The notes under the pieces are model-generated. The model saw only the letters and a list, made by a program, of their open reading frames with translations. It was not told where the DNA came from and ran no database searches. From Prevotella sp. (GTDB taxonomy: Bacteria; Bacteroidota; Bacteroidia; Bacteroidales; Bacteroidaceae): DNA of 64,000 bases. Each line of letters opens with the position of its first letter. The first letter of the stretch is position 1. A program made the position numbers and the translations under genes. The stretch is taken from positions 1 through 64,000 of the forward strand of contig JAGCOB010000010.1 in the NCBI GenBank assembly GCA_017645645.1. The letters run 5' to 3'. Shown in pieces: positions 24,401 to 33,136 of this stretch.

Positions 24401-27400
24401 AACCAAAGTGGTGACACCCTCGATAGGCTCGTTCACCACGAGGTAGCAGCGGTTGGCAGCCAGTGTTCCGCTAGCCGTCTGTACGAACTGTCCGTTGAGG
24501 AGCACGAACTTCGTTCCGTCGACGGTGGAGATATTCAGGGTTTTCAAGGTTCCCTTGAAGATATCACTGGGCTGGATGTCGTCGGGCAAAGTCTTACCCG
24601 AGCAGGTCATGACATCGAACGAGGTGGAAGTACCACTGATGCGATGGAGCAGGACGGGGGTCTCCTTCGGGATGAAGGTCACCTCTTTCGTCAGCACTTC
24701 GTTGCCGTTATGTCCAGTCACCACATAGGCCTTCAAGGCATCTGTCAACTCCAGGTTCATAGTACCGTAGTAGGTTGTCCACTCGTTCTCGCTGTCGAAG
24801 TTGATGGTGAGTGTCTCCTCCACATCCACGATGGTGAAGGTCTTCGTGACATCCTTGCCAGCGTAGTTGCCCTTGAAGTTGACCGTAGCAGTGGCTGTTC
24901 CGGCATTGATGTTGTCGGAATATGTCACGTCATAGTCGTCACCTTCCACCAGTCTGATCTTGCCATACCTGATGGTGAGTCTTGGCTTGATCTCACTGCC
25001 TGTGTATGTCTGCTCAGGAATGGCTGTTATATCGTCGGCAGTCATCTCCTTGGGCAGAATCGTATAGTTGAACGTCTTCTCACCCTGGTAGTTGACACCC
25101 TTGCTTTTGACGGTGACAGAAGCATCACCAGCATTGATGTTGCCCGCGTAGGTTATCGTTGCCTCCTCATCGGTAAGGATGTTCTTGTCATTGACGATAT
25201 CAGTGATGTCCAGTTCGATGGCTGATCCGGTGAAGACCACCTGAGGCGTTTCATCTGCCGGGGTATGTCCTTCAACCCAGGTCTGTCCCTCCTTGGCACT
25301 GAAGGTCACCATGTTGACGTTACGCTTCTCGATGTTGAATGTCCTGTCGAGTCCGTTGTAATACTTGCGGATACCGATGACAGACACCTTCTTGTTATTT
25401 GCAGCTAGGGTATAGTCTTCATCAGGATAGACGAGCTTGTAGTCGACATCCTTTGTCAGCTTGTTTCCGTCGTAGGTAGTGACGGTAGGCTCAGTCTTCT
25501 GTTCTGTTCCGTTATATACCGTCGTGGCAAATACGATGGTAGGCAGTTTGCCTGATTCCTGGAAATTCGCAGCCGTGTGGAAGTTAACCGTCACCTGGTA
25601 CTGGCAATCATTCTCAACATTATAGGTGAAGAGATAGGTAGAGGTGTTGTTATCCACATCATCGGTGATGCCACCTTCTTTTAGCGTAACCGTCACTGCA
25701 CCATTGTCAATCTGTGGGGCACGACCATTGCTGGCTTCGGCATTGCGGACGACGGTAATGTCGCTGGCCTCCACGTAGAAGCCCTTATTAGGCTTGACGG
25801 TCAGAGTCACCACACCGTCCACTGGTGCCGACTTGGTGGCTGTTCCGATGCTGGTTTTGGCGACTTCTCCGTCCTTCAGGTAGATGATGTCGTCCGTCTT
25901 TCCAATAGTCAATTCCGGGACGTCGAGGTCGTCCACTACCAGATAGCAGCGGTTGGCAGCCAGTGTACCCTCTGCCGTCTGGACGAACTTACCGTTGAGG
26001 AGCACGAACTTCTTTCCGTTGACGGTAGAGATGTTTAGGTCATCCAAGGTTCCTTGGAAGAGGTCCTTGTCAGGAGTGATACCGTCAGGCAGTTCTTCGC
26101 TAAAGCAGGTTTGGAGTGCAAACGACTTCTCACCGCCCTCGCTATACAGCAGGACAGCGGTCTCCTTCGGGATGAAGCCCACTTCTTCAGTCATCACTTC
26201 CTTGCCGTTATGTCCGGTCACCACATAGACCTTCAAACCGTCCGTCTTGGTCAGATTGTCTTTCGAATAGTAGGTCGTCCACTGGTTGTCTGGGTTGTCA
26301 AACTTAACTTCAATAGTCTGTGGGTGGTCGGTGATGATAAATGTCTTCTCAACGTTCTCGCCGTTCTCGCCAGCGTAGTTACCCTTGAAGGTGACAATAG
26401 CCTTAGCCACTCCTGGATTTGTGTTGTCTGCGTAGGTCACAACATAGTCCGTTCCTTTTACCAAGGTTATCTCGCTACCCTCGCCATCCGTGAAGGTGAG
26501 GGTGGGCTCAATGGCACTGCCTGTCCATGCCTGGTCGGGAATGGGGGCGATGTTAATGCGGGTCATTACCATCGGTACGATGTTGAATAATATATCTTTG
26601 TTGTTCTTGTAATTAAGCTTCTTACTCTCTATGATAACCGTAGCCTTTCCAACATTCGTATTGTTTTTATAGCTGACGGTATAGTCGTTCTCTGAGATAA
26701 TGCTCTCTCCTCCCTCTGTGAGGATATCTTTGATGGTCAGTTGCGGCTCGATGGGACTTCCTGTGTATGTCTGGTCAGGAATGGGCTTTGGCTCATAGCC
26801 CACTTTATTGATGTCACGCTGGCTAATATCAAATTCGGCAGGTTTCTGATTGATGAAGAAACGTTTACCAGTGACGATGACCTTTCCCTTACCGGCATTG
26901 ATATTATTGTCATAGCTGATTTCATAGTTACTCGGATCGACGACCTGGTCTTCCCACTTAACGGTGATGTCTGTCGGCTCGTGTTCCGTTCCGTCGTATT
27001 CAAACTTATTGTCTACGATGGTAATTGTTGCCTTGCCAGATTCCTTCGTAAAGTCGTAGCGCTTTTGGAAGTTGACGGTAATCTGGTAGTTATAACCCTC
27101 CGTAAAGGGGAAGGTGTACTTTGTCTCTCCGCTTGGATCAGCAGCAGCATCTTCTGCCTTTACAGTGACTTCGCTGTTGTCAAATTGTGGAGCACGTCCT
27201 CTTGTAGCACTGGCACTCTTAACGACGGTGATGTTGTCTACTGTGGCATAGAGCAACTCATGAGGCTTAACGGTAATGGTCTTATTTCCATTAGTCACTT
27301 CTTCAGAAATCGTTACTTCTCCAGCTTTGGTGTTCTCTTGGCCCTCTTGCAGAATGACAATACCATTCATGTCCTTGCCAGGCGTGAGACTAATGACACC

Positions 27401-30400
27401 GTCGACAGCGGTTTCGGTATTGATGTAGCAACGGTTCTTGGCTAAATTACCTCCTGTCGTCTGTATGAAGTTATCGTCCACGAGTACGTACTTGTAGCCA
27501 GGAATGTCAGCAAAGTCATTGTCATTAATACCTGTGGGGGTACCGACAAACAAATTGGCATCGGGGGTGGTACCCTCAGGCAATGTAGTTGCCGTCGGCA
27601 TCGTATAACCCTTATATTCGGCCTTTGTGTTGTCTTTACGTTTCAATAACACAGCGGTGTTCTTGGGGATGAAATCTACAGGCTGAGTCTGGATGGCGTT
27701 GCCTTCAATGCCCGTGACAACGAATACCTCCAGTTCTTTAGAATCAATGCTGAGGTTCTCCTCGTTGAAGAATGTGGTCCACACTGATGTACCTTCATAG
27801 GCGGTGTTCAGTGAACGCTCAATAACCTGATCCTTAATTTCGAATGTTGTGGAGGCCGTACCCTCATAGTTGTTCTTGAAAGTGATATCGACAGTTGCCG
27901 TTCCGGCATTGACATTGTTGGTGTATACGGCATCATAGTTGTCTGCGCTTACAATGTTGTCGAGGTCATCCTTGATGCCAAGGGCTGGCTCAAGGGCATT
28001 TCCTGTGTAGGATTGCTTATCGACAGGATCTATAACAGCTTTTCCTGTAATATTCCTTGGATCAATAGTAAAGGTGGCATTCGTAGTACCTGTGTAGTTG
28101 AGATCATTGGCCTTGATGGAAATATTCGCCTCGCCGACATTGATGTTGTTCGTGAATGTAAGGGTATAGTCGTCTTCTGTGATAATACTTTCACCGCCTT
28201 CAGTCACGATATCTATGATTTTTAAATTTAAATCTTTGTCATCCTTGGTGTATGCTTCACCCTTATAGGTCAGTGGGGAGGTAAGGCTGACGTTTACAGT
28301 CTCGATTCTGATATTACGCTTGTTGATGGGGAAAGTCTTGTCGTAGGTTCCCATGTACTCACGATGACCTTCGAATCGTACGATACCAGTTCCTGCATTT
28401 TTGTTGTTATGGTAGGTGAAGGAACAGTTCTTAGGATCATTAAAATCTGTATCAACGTCTGTACCATTATAGGTGAAGGATTTAATGGAAGGTCTCTTCT
28501 CAGTACCGTCGTAAGTATAATCATAGTCTGGATCCAATTCGACGACTCTGGTAGCACTGGGTTCACTGAGATTCGTACGCTTATGGAAGTTGACCGTCAC
28601 CTCATAGACATCGTCCTTGGAAGTCGGAGTGAAGTAATAGGATATTAGTTGACTGGGGTCGTCCCCATCAATAATAGTGAGTGGATAAGTAGTCTGGTTA
28701 ACAGCAGGGGCAGCAGGGGCACGTCCGCTTGTTGCAGTGACATTGCGCCTGACAGTGATATCATCTATCTTGGCATAAAATTCCTTTCCTGGAATAATGG
28801 TCAGCGTGATCTTTCCATCTTCAATATCCGAGAGTGTTGCTGTGCCGACCTGGGCATCATATTGAGTAAGTTCTCCATCCTTTTGGTAGATAAAGGTATG
28901 GTCGCTATTCACGCCATCGTTCTTGAAATACAGATATTCTGTCGGATCATTTGCATTGGGGCGTACAATATAGCAACGGAAGGCAGGAAGTGAACCTTGA
29001 TTTGTCTTCACGAACTGATTGCCATTCAGTACATACTTGTCGCCAGGAATGGTGGAGAATTCCGAATTCGAGATGCCTTTGGTGGAACCTTTGAATATGT
29101 CAGGATTGGAACTCTTCTCTGGATATGCAGCTATAATATCACACCAAAAATCTTTATGAGCAGCTCCCTCTGTCCTTTGGAGAAGAATGGCCTCTTCTTT
29201 GTGGATATAATGGAGTTCTTCTGTAATCACCTTGGTCTTATCATTAGGATCAAAGCCTGTGATAGCCCATGCTTTTATTCCTGTTGGCAGTTTCAGATTG
29301 TCTAAAGAATAGTAGGTAGCCCATTCCCATTCTTCCGTTTCATCAAAAGAAAGGTTTAGTTTATACTGTTTAGTTACCCAATAGGGGAATGCAGTGTCAA
29401 CAATATCCTGAACAGATGATGGAATTTGGACAATACTCAAATTAGAAGTAAAGTCCTCTACATTAAAAGCATAACTATTAATGTTAGTAATTCCATCTGG
29501 TATCTTAAAAGGACTTGAAAGCTTGCAGTTGAAAAAAGCACGGTATGGTATAATTTTCAACTTATTATCATTGCTCTCTGAAAAAGTGATATGTTCTAAT
29601 TCTTTACAACCCTCGAAAGCACTAACACCTAATTTCTCTAAGGAAGTTGGGAATGTAGCGGTAGTTAGTCTTAAACAGTATTTAAATGCGCTCTCTCCAA
29701 TCTCTTTGAGACCTTCTGGGAATGCTAATGTGGCAACACCACTTTTTTGAAAAGCTGCTTTTCCTATAGTCGTTAATTCGCTACCATCAGCAAAGGTGAC
29801 GTTCAAGGAGGAGGGCGCATCGGCTCCTGCTAAGTTAAAGGCACTCTCACCGATGGTCTTTACTGTGGCAGGGATGGTGATGGAAGAGAGATTTCTGTGA
29901 CAGATGAAAGCATTATCACCAATGGCAGTAATACCCTTATACCAAATATTGGAATAGCTGCTTTTGGATATGGGGCAAGTAACCAACTCAATCACTTCCT
30001 CTGTTCCTTGATTATAACGTGAATATAAAACACCGTTGTGGTCAAAATACTTTTCATTATTTTCGTCAACAGTAATACCAGATAGGCGATTTGCATTATC
30101 TATACCACCATTTGTAAGATTGCTAAACGCAGAACTGCTAATGGTATTAATATTCTTTGATATTACAACTACATTGTATGCTAAGCCTGTAAATGCTTTG
30201 CTGCTAATTTCTGTAACATTAATATTGTTGATGGCATCTATAATCTCTAATGTGTTGTAATATGTATCAGTGGTTATCCCTGTTACTTTGAATGAGTCTC
30301 CATTATACCATACTCCTTTATGCGTATATTTGATACCCCTAAAAGTGATAACAAGTCCTGGTTGTAGATCTTTTAAGGATCCGTTATCCATAATTGGCAA

Positions 30401-31432
30401 TGTGGTCCCCTTAAATGCCAATGTTGTCATATAGTTACATCCATTGAATGCATCGCTGGCTATTGATACAATTTGATTATTGATGGTAGTTGTAATTTCG
30501 TTACTAGATAATGTTTTATCAATTACCCCTGTAACACGAAATGCACCTCCACCGATCCATGATCCTTGATGGGTATATTTAATGTTTTTATAGGTGACAA
30601 TAAGGTTTTGTGGAACACCGTTTAATTCCACATCATTCATTATTGATATTGTAGGAATTGCCAATGTTTCTATATTGTAACAACCATAGAACGCATCATT
30701 GGCAATAGTAGTTACATTATTATCAAAAGTATTGATTGCACGTATTATCTCGTAACTTGTGAGAGTTTTATTAGTAACTCCTGTTACTTTGAATGAGTCT
30801 CTGCTATTCCATGTTCCCTGATGGGTGTACTTGATATTATTAAAAGCGATTACAAGGTTTTCTGGAACATCTTCGAATTCCACATAATACATTGATGGTA
30901 ATGTAGAACTCTCAAATGTCAATGTCTTCAAATAGATGCAGCCATTGAATGCGTCTTTAGCGATGTCTGATACACTGATATCGTTGATGGCATCTATAAT
31001 CTTGTAATTAGTAAAGTTTTGATCATTCTTGCCGTAAGTTGTCACCCCCGTTACGGTGAAGGAGTCTCCATTGTTCCATGTTCCTTGGTGGGTGTACATG
31101 ATATTATTAAAAGCGATTACAAGGTTATCTGGAACATCTTTGAATTCCACGTTATTCATTGTTGGTAATGTAGGACCCTCAAATATCAATGTCGTCATAT
31201 AGATACATCCATTGAATGCTTTTGGGTCAATGGCATTAACCGTGTAAAGGTGTCCGTCAATAGTGAAATCATGAGGGATTTTAATTATTTCTTTAGAATC
31301 GAGACAGAATTTAACGGTGGCATAATCTCCCTCATATTCATAATAGACATCCCCAACATATCCCTTTTCTGCCCATGTATTTGTTGGAATTAGGGTCAGT
31401 AGCGTGAATAAAACTAAAGTAAACTTTTTCAT
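21431..31432 (-). CDS. Giant secreted modular protein (BspA-like LRR, YDG/MBG-like repeats, dockerin)
   Basis: 3,333 residues with no frameshift. Signal peptide (KKFTLVLFTLLTLIPTNTWA). Residues ~40-330 hold four near-identical units (FNGC..., YTHQGxW, VTGV), followed by BspA-type leucine-rich repeats to about 690. Then five modules of ~500 residues start near 706, 1218, 1720, 2220 and 2722. Each has a WTTYYS..L segment, a VLL segment, LAANRCY, a GRAP or RVP segment, and several YDG/MBG-like beta domains (YTGS.IEP, Y.NN.NAGTA). A two-EF-hand dockerin-like domain (GDANADGTVNVTDI, DVNGDGYVNVTDI; about 3128-3184) precedes a beta-rich domain and a tail, KGVYIMNGKKVVVK, like type IX secretion signals. 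Probably an adhesin or matrix protein; function inferred from architecture. Confidence 0.85.
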   Translation of the reverse strand: MKKFTLVLFTLLTLIPTNTWAEKGYVGDVYYEYEGDYATVKFCLDSKEIIKIPHDFTIDGHLYTVNAIDPKAFNGCIYMTTLIFEGPTLPTMNNVEFKDVPDNLVIAFNNIMYTHQGTWNNGDSFTVTGVTTYGKNDQNFTNYKIIDAINDISVSDIAKDAFNGCIYLKTLTFESSTLPSMYYVEFEDVPENLVIAFNNIKYTHQGTWNSRDSFKVTGVTNKTLTSYEIIRAINTFDNNVTTIANDAFYGCYNIETLAIPTISIMNDVELNGVPQNLIVTYKNIKYTHQGSWIGGGAFRVTGVIDKTLSSNEITTTINNQIVSIASDAFNGCNYMTTLAFKGTTLPIMDNGSLKDLQPGLVITFRGIKYTHKGVWYNGDSFKVTGITTDTYYNTLEIIDAINNINVTEISSKAFTGLAYNVVVISKNINTISSSAFSNLTNGGIDNANRLSGITVDENNEKYFDHNGVLYSRYNQGTEEVIELVTCPISKSSYSNIWYKGITAIGDNAFICHRNLSSITIPATVKTIGESAFNLAGADAPSSLNVTFADGSELTTIGKAAFQKSGVATLAFPEGLKEIGESAFKYCLRLTTATFPTSLEKLGVSAFEGCKELEHITFSESNDNKLKIIPYRAFFNCKLSSPFKIPDGITNINSYAFNVEDFTSNLSIVQIPSSVQDIVDTAFPYWVTKQYKLNLSFDETEEWEWATYYSLDNLKLPTGIKAWAITGFDPNDKTKVITEELHYIHKEEAILLQRTEGAAHKDFWCDIIAAYPEKSSNPDIFKGSTKGISNSEFSTIPGDKYVLNGNQFVKTNQGSLPAFRCYIVRPNANDPTEYLYFKNDGVNSDHTFIYQKDGELTQYDAQVGTATLSDIEDGKITLTIIPGKEFYAKIDDITVRRNVTATSGRAPAAPAVNQTTYPLTIIDGDDPSQLISYYFTPTSKDDVYEVTVNFHKRTNLSEPSATRVVELDPDYDYTYDGTEKRPSIKSFTYNGTDVDTDFNDPKNCSFTYHNNKNAGTGIVRFEGHREYMGTYDKTFPINKRNIRIETVNVSLTSPLTYKGEAYTKDDKDLNLKIIDIVTEGGESIITEDDYTLTFTNNINVGEANISIKANDLNYTGTTNATFTIDPRNITGKAVIDPVDKQSYTGNALEPALGIKDDLDNIVSADNYDAVYTNNVNAGTATVDITFKNNYEGTASTTFEIKDQVIERSLNTAYEGTSVWTTFFNEENLSIDSKELEVFVVTGIEGNAIQTQPVDFIPKNTAVLLKRKDNTKAEYKGYTMPTATTLPEGTTPDANLFVGTPTGINDNDFADIPGYKYVLVDDNFIQTTGGNLAKNRCYINTETAVDGVISLTPGKDMNGIVILQEGQENTKAGEVTISEEVTNGNKTITVKPHELLYATVDNITVVKSASATRGRAPQFDNSEVTVKAEDAAADPSGETKYTFPFTEGYNYQITVNFQKRYDFTKESGKATITIVDNKFEYDGTEHEPTDITVKWEDQVVDPSNYEISYDNNINAGKGKVIVTGKRFFINQKPAEFDISQRDINKVGYEPKPIPDQTYTGSPIEPQLTIKDILTEGGESIISENDYTVSYKNNTNVGKATVIIESKKLNYKNNKDILFNIVPMVMTRINIAPIPDQAWTGSAIEPTLTFTDGEGSEITLVKGTDYVVTYADNTNPGVAKAIVTFKGNYAGENGENVEKTFIITDHPQTIEVKFDNPDNQWTTYYSKDNLTKTDGLKVYVVTGHNGKEVMTEEVGFIPKETAVLLYSEGGEKSFALQTCFSEELPDGITPDKDLFQGTLDDLNISTVNGKKFVLLNGKFVQTAEGTLAANRCYLVVDDLDVPELTIGKTDDIIYLKDGEVAKTSIGTATKSAPVDGVVTLTVKPNKGFYVEASDITVVRNAEASNGRAPQIDNGAVTVTLKEGGITDDVDNNTSTYLFTYNVENDCQYQVTVNFHTAANFQESGKLPTIVFATTVYNGTEQKTEPTVTTYDGNKLTKDVDYKLVYPDEDYTLAANNKKVSVIGIRKYYNGLDRTFNIEKRNVNMVTFSAKEGQTWVEGHTPADETPQVVFTGSAIELDITDIVNDKNILTDEEATITYAGNINAGDASVTVKSKGVNYQGEKTFNYTILPKEMTADDITAIPEQTYTGSEIKPRLTIRYGKIRLVEGDDYDVTYSDNINAGTATATVNFKGNYAGKDVTKTFTIVDVEETLTINFDSENEWTTYYGTMNLELTDALKAYVVTGHNGNEVLTKEVTFIPKETPVLLHRISGTSTSFDVMTCSGKTLPDDIQPSDIFKGTLKTLNISTVDGTKFVLLNGQFVQTASGTLAANRCYLVVNEPIEGVTTLVIGKGISDVITLEEGQESTAGGSARIITTPDENNNLTLVVSPKSGYYADLEDLTVVYSVKAGSGRAPEVASSKAELTPVAGYDDTGKEFRYTFPYTEDYFYQVTVNFHKCVNFQTQETQPTITLEEGIFAYDGTEKKPKVVSVTIGTEELKEGRDFTVTYQNNIFAGAAQAYITGKNHYTSTFHKDFNIAQRDIKLVTVEAIPDQIYNGGRIEPEIVVKDIVQIDGVDVDLINKIENKPDYTLEFFDNIDAGKGTAKVNINANKINYAGVKTGTTFTILPKNLNLEGNEPTINPIEPQIYTGEPIEPDVVIRDGNLDITPDNYGVQYKDNILEGTATAIITFKKNYEGTATTTFEITYKKESKQLNVDFGSQDEWITYYSPIDLANVEGLNIYVVTGLNKGQGLDLKTKQIEFIPKNIGVLLQRTDKTKTEYYGETMSSNTKLEGVTPDTELYRGTATGIDDLKAIDGIKYILLDDRFIQVVEGPLAANRCYVCISEEDEEGINHVEGDDADGIVIQENGAVSKTAGTVSVSGVSSDGYKTITVTPASVNYATQDEVKVVRSIRNEAPSASSNRVPGIENTLVEVIAVNPAADPSGMTQYKFKYDKDYHYQVTVDFQKRINLSERATSNPVVTLKAEDIQNLEYDGKEKEPRVEKVTCNNIEVDPSNYDISYENNVNAGVPRVIITGKRFLMGSTHAEFSISKRNFSNVTVEEPIADVAYTGSPVTPTLVVKDIVNGKNIVNNDDYELILQDNTEVGTARVTLKPKNNYYGSNKDYYFNIVYAKGDANADGTVNVTDIVATVNYIMDKPSADFKFNAADVNGDGYVNVTDIVGMVNIIMKGGASSRCTASSDMVLSSTGIQLKNAEEYTAVQYDINLKDGQAVSDIILNGGSDHQLTWKMVNENTCRVVVYSMTNTAFRNHGENLFDIFMTDGQDAVLSNEILIKADGVTGIKAIRLEAENGKVYDMNGHQVKNPRKGVYIMNGKKVVVK

Positions 31433-31473
31433 ATTGCGTATTTTTTATGTTACTAATAAAGGTATAGATGCTG

Positions 31474-31481
31474 CAAAGTTA
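31474..31481 (-). promoter_or_regulatory. -7 box of the giant gene
   Basis: TAACTTTG on the minus strand, about 40 nt upstream of the ATG at 31432. No clear -33 box is seen at the usual distance. Confidence 0.45.
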
Positions 31482-31625
31482 AGTAATATTTTTTTAATAT
31501 CAGTTTTTTTTCATAGAAAAAAGTATGGTAGTGAAATTCCAAGTTGATTATGGACGACAGGAAAAAGAGGTCTCGTCATTCTTCTTTAGGGGAAAATTAA
31601 CCGTTGCCGAAGTGAAGGCTTCAAG

Positions 31626-31670
31626 CCCCATACGTACTTCTCTCTTCGAGAGAGAAGGTAGTATGTGGGG
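31626..31670. other. Long imperfect hairpin
   Basis: CTTCTCTC pairs with GAGAGAAG around a TTCGA loop, and the stem extends through TA/TA, ATAC/GTAT and CCCC/GGGG with three single-base bulges. It could be a terminator remnant, a structured RNA or a dispersed repeat. Confidence 0.5.
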
Positions 31671-31779
31671 GCTGGATGAAGCGACCTTCACGAAGGCATG
31701 ATGTGTCGAATTGAAAAGGATGGAGGCTCCATTTAACCCGTTTGGAGGCTCCAAACGACCTAAATGAAGGCTTCAAATG

Positions 31780-31839
31780 AATTATGAGGAATTTTGAGGA
31801 AGTTTGGGGAATTTTGAGGAATTATGGGGAAATTTGGGG
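31780..31839. repeat. Six 10-bp tandem repeats
   Basis: Units AATTATGAGG, AATTTTGAGG, AAGTTTGGGG, AATTTTGAGG, AATTATGGGG and AAATTTGGGG, exactly one helical turn each. The A/T tracts are phased, which favours intrinsic DNA bending. Confidence 0.75.
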
Positions 31840-31947
31840 AATCGCTTCACTCCGATGTATTACCTTTGTATTCAGATTTTTTCAAAGCGTTCTTTAACTT
31901 ATTGTCCATTTTCGATGCCAAGACCGAATACCGGGGATTATAGTAAA

Positions 31948-33129
31948 CTACACTCCTTCCAACGCCTCGAAGAACTCACGGGCATAATTCTCCTTGCTGA
32001 ACAATTGGGAGCGTTTCTTTGACACCTCACTCATCGCCTTCCGTTTCTCAGGATGCTCATAGAGGTCGAGGATGGCTTTGGCGAGGTTGTCGACGAAATG
32101 CTCATTGGTGTCCAACAAAACGGCGTTGTCCTCGGTCACTTCCTCGGGAATGCCTCCACGACGGGTTGTGATGATAGGCAGTCCCATGGCTTGCGCTTCC
32201 AAGACAGTCGTCGGGAACGGGTCATCCCAAATAGAAGGGATGACGGCAACATCTGTCATGCTAAGGTAGTTGGGCATGTCAGAGTAGGGGATGAAACCAG
32301 TGAAGATGATATTGTCTTTCAGCGGCTCTGCCTTTTCCTTCAGTGATTTTGCAAAATCGTTTTCATTGTTTGCATTGCCATAGAAAGAACTACCGATGAC
32401 AAGTAGTTTGATATCCTGATAATCCTTCAACTGGTTCATGGCCTCAATGAGTTCCATGATACCTTTTTCCTGTGTGACTCGTCCGCTGAAAAGCATAATG
32501 AAGTCGTTCTGACTTAAATGAAGGTCGCTTCTGTGGATCTTGGGCACAAAATCTGTCCTGAACCGTTGTAGTTCAATACCACTATAAACGGTTATGCATT
32601 TATCGGAGTCTTTAATGGTCTTTACCCTGTTTGTGATATAGTCCGATGTGGAGATGATCAATGTGGCTGCATCAAAAATCTTCTTACTGGCTCTTGTCTG
32701 GGCGTTCAGCTTGTCATTATATAGGTTGTAAACCAGCTTTGCATTTGTCTTTCCTGCCAGTTCCTCCGCATAGCCAGGCCGGTTGTTCATGATAATGATA
32801 TCATAATGACACCGAAGAAGGTGCTTCAAGGATTCGTGCAGATAGTATTCGATGGAATAATGATGGTGCGTGTCCTTGTGAAAATAGCCAAAGAGACGTT
32901 TCTTGATCTTGGCAATAATACCAGAAACATCAATATAATAGTAGTGATTGACATCCGACTTCAAGGCAGGATGCCTGTCAACGTCGGGATGCCAGACACT
33001 ATACACGGTAATATCGTGAAGCTTGTGCCGGTCATTGTACTCCAGGAAAAAATCCAGGAAATTCTCAACCGCTCCCCCTTGTACGGCAGGAACGGGTAGT
33101 ATTCCGGATGTCAGGATGGCTATCTTCAT
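31948..33129 (-). CDS. Family 4 glycosyltransferase
   Basis: 393 residues, GT-B fold. Starts MKIAILTSGILPVPAVQGGAVENF with the usual glycine-rich loop; the C-terminal half has FSGRVTQEKGIMELIEAM, FTGFIPYSDMPNYLSMTDV and PSIWDDPFPTTVLEAQAMG (the donor-binding E-x7-E variant). It would add a sugar to the exopolysaccharide repeat unit at the cytoplasmic face. It is the last glycan gene of the leftward exopolysaccharide operon but is separated from it by hipBA; only 7 nt lie between the hipA stop and this ATG, so it may be read from the hipB promoter as well. Confidence 0.88.
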   Translation of the reverse strand: MKIAILTSGILPVPAVQGGAVENFLDFFLEYNDRHKLHDITVYSVWHPDVDRHPALKSDVNHYYYIDVSGIIAKIKKRLFGYFHKDTHHHYSIEYYLHESLKHLLRCHYDIIIMNNRPGYAEELAGKTNAKLVYNLYNDKLNAQTRASKKIFDAATLIISTSDYITNRVKTIKDSDKCITVYSGIELQRFRTDFVPKIHRSDLHLSQNDFIMLFSGRVTQEKGIMELIEAMNQLKDYQDIKLLVIGSSFYGNANNENDFAKSLKEKAEPLKDNIIFTGFIPYSDMPNYLSMTDVAVIPSIWDDPFPTTVLEAQAMGLPIITTRRGGIPEEVTEDNAVLLDTNEHFVDNLAKAILDLYEHPEKRKAMSEVSKKRSQLFSKENYAREFFEALEGV

Positions 33130-33136
33130 ATTGATA

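Larger units (their letters stand above)
31500..31947. other. Intergenic region with no convincing gene
   Basis: About 450 bp between the giant gene and a GT4 gene. It holds a long hairpin (31626-31670), two GGAGGCTCC and two GAAGGCTTC near-palindromes between about 31614 and 31775, a 10-bp tandem array (31780-31839) and an orphan rightward -7 box TACCTTTG (31861-31868) that points into the 3' end of the leftward GT4 gene. A 68-codon minus frame (31548-31754) is not supported. Confidence 0.5.

Noticed and set aside
21494..30260. Many plus-strand frames of 60-230 codons opposite the giant gene
   Set aside because: They repeat with the period of the protein modules and carry no own signals; antisense shadows.
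31548..31754. 68-codon minus frame upstream of the giant gene
   Set aside because: It spans the long hairpin and palindromic words, with no domain, promoter or initiation signal.
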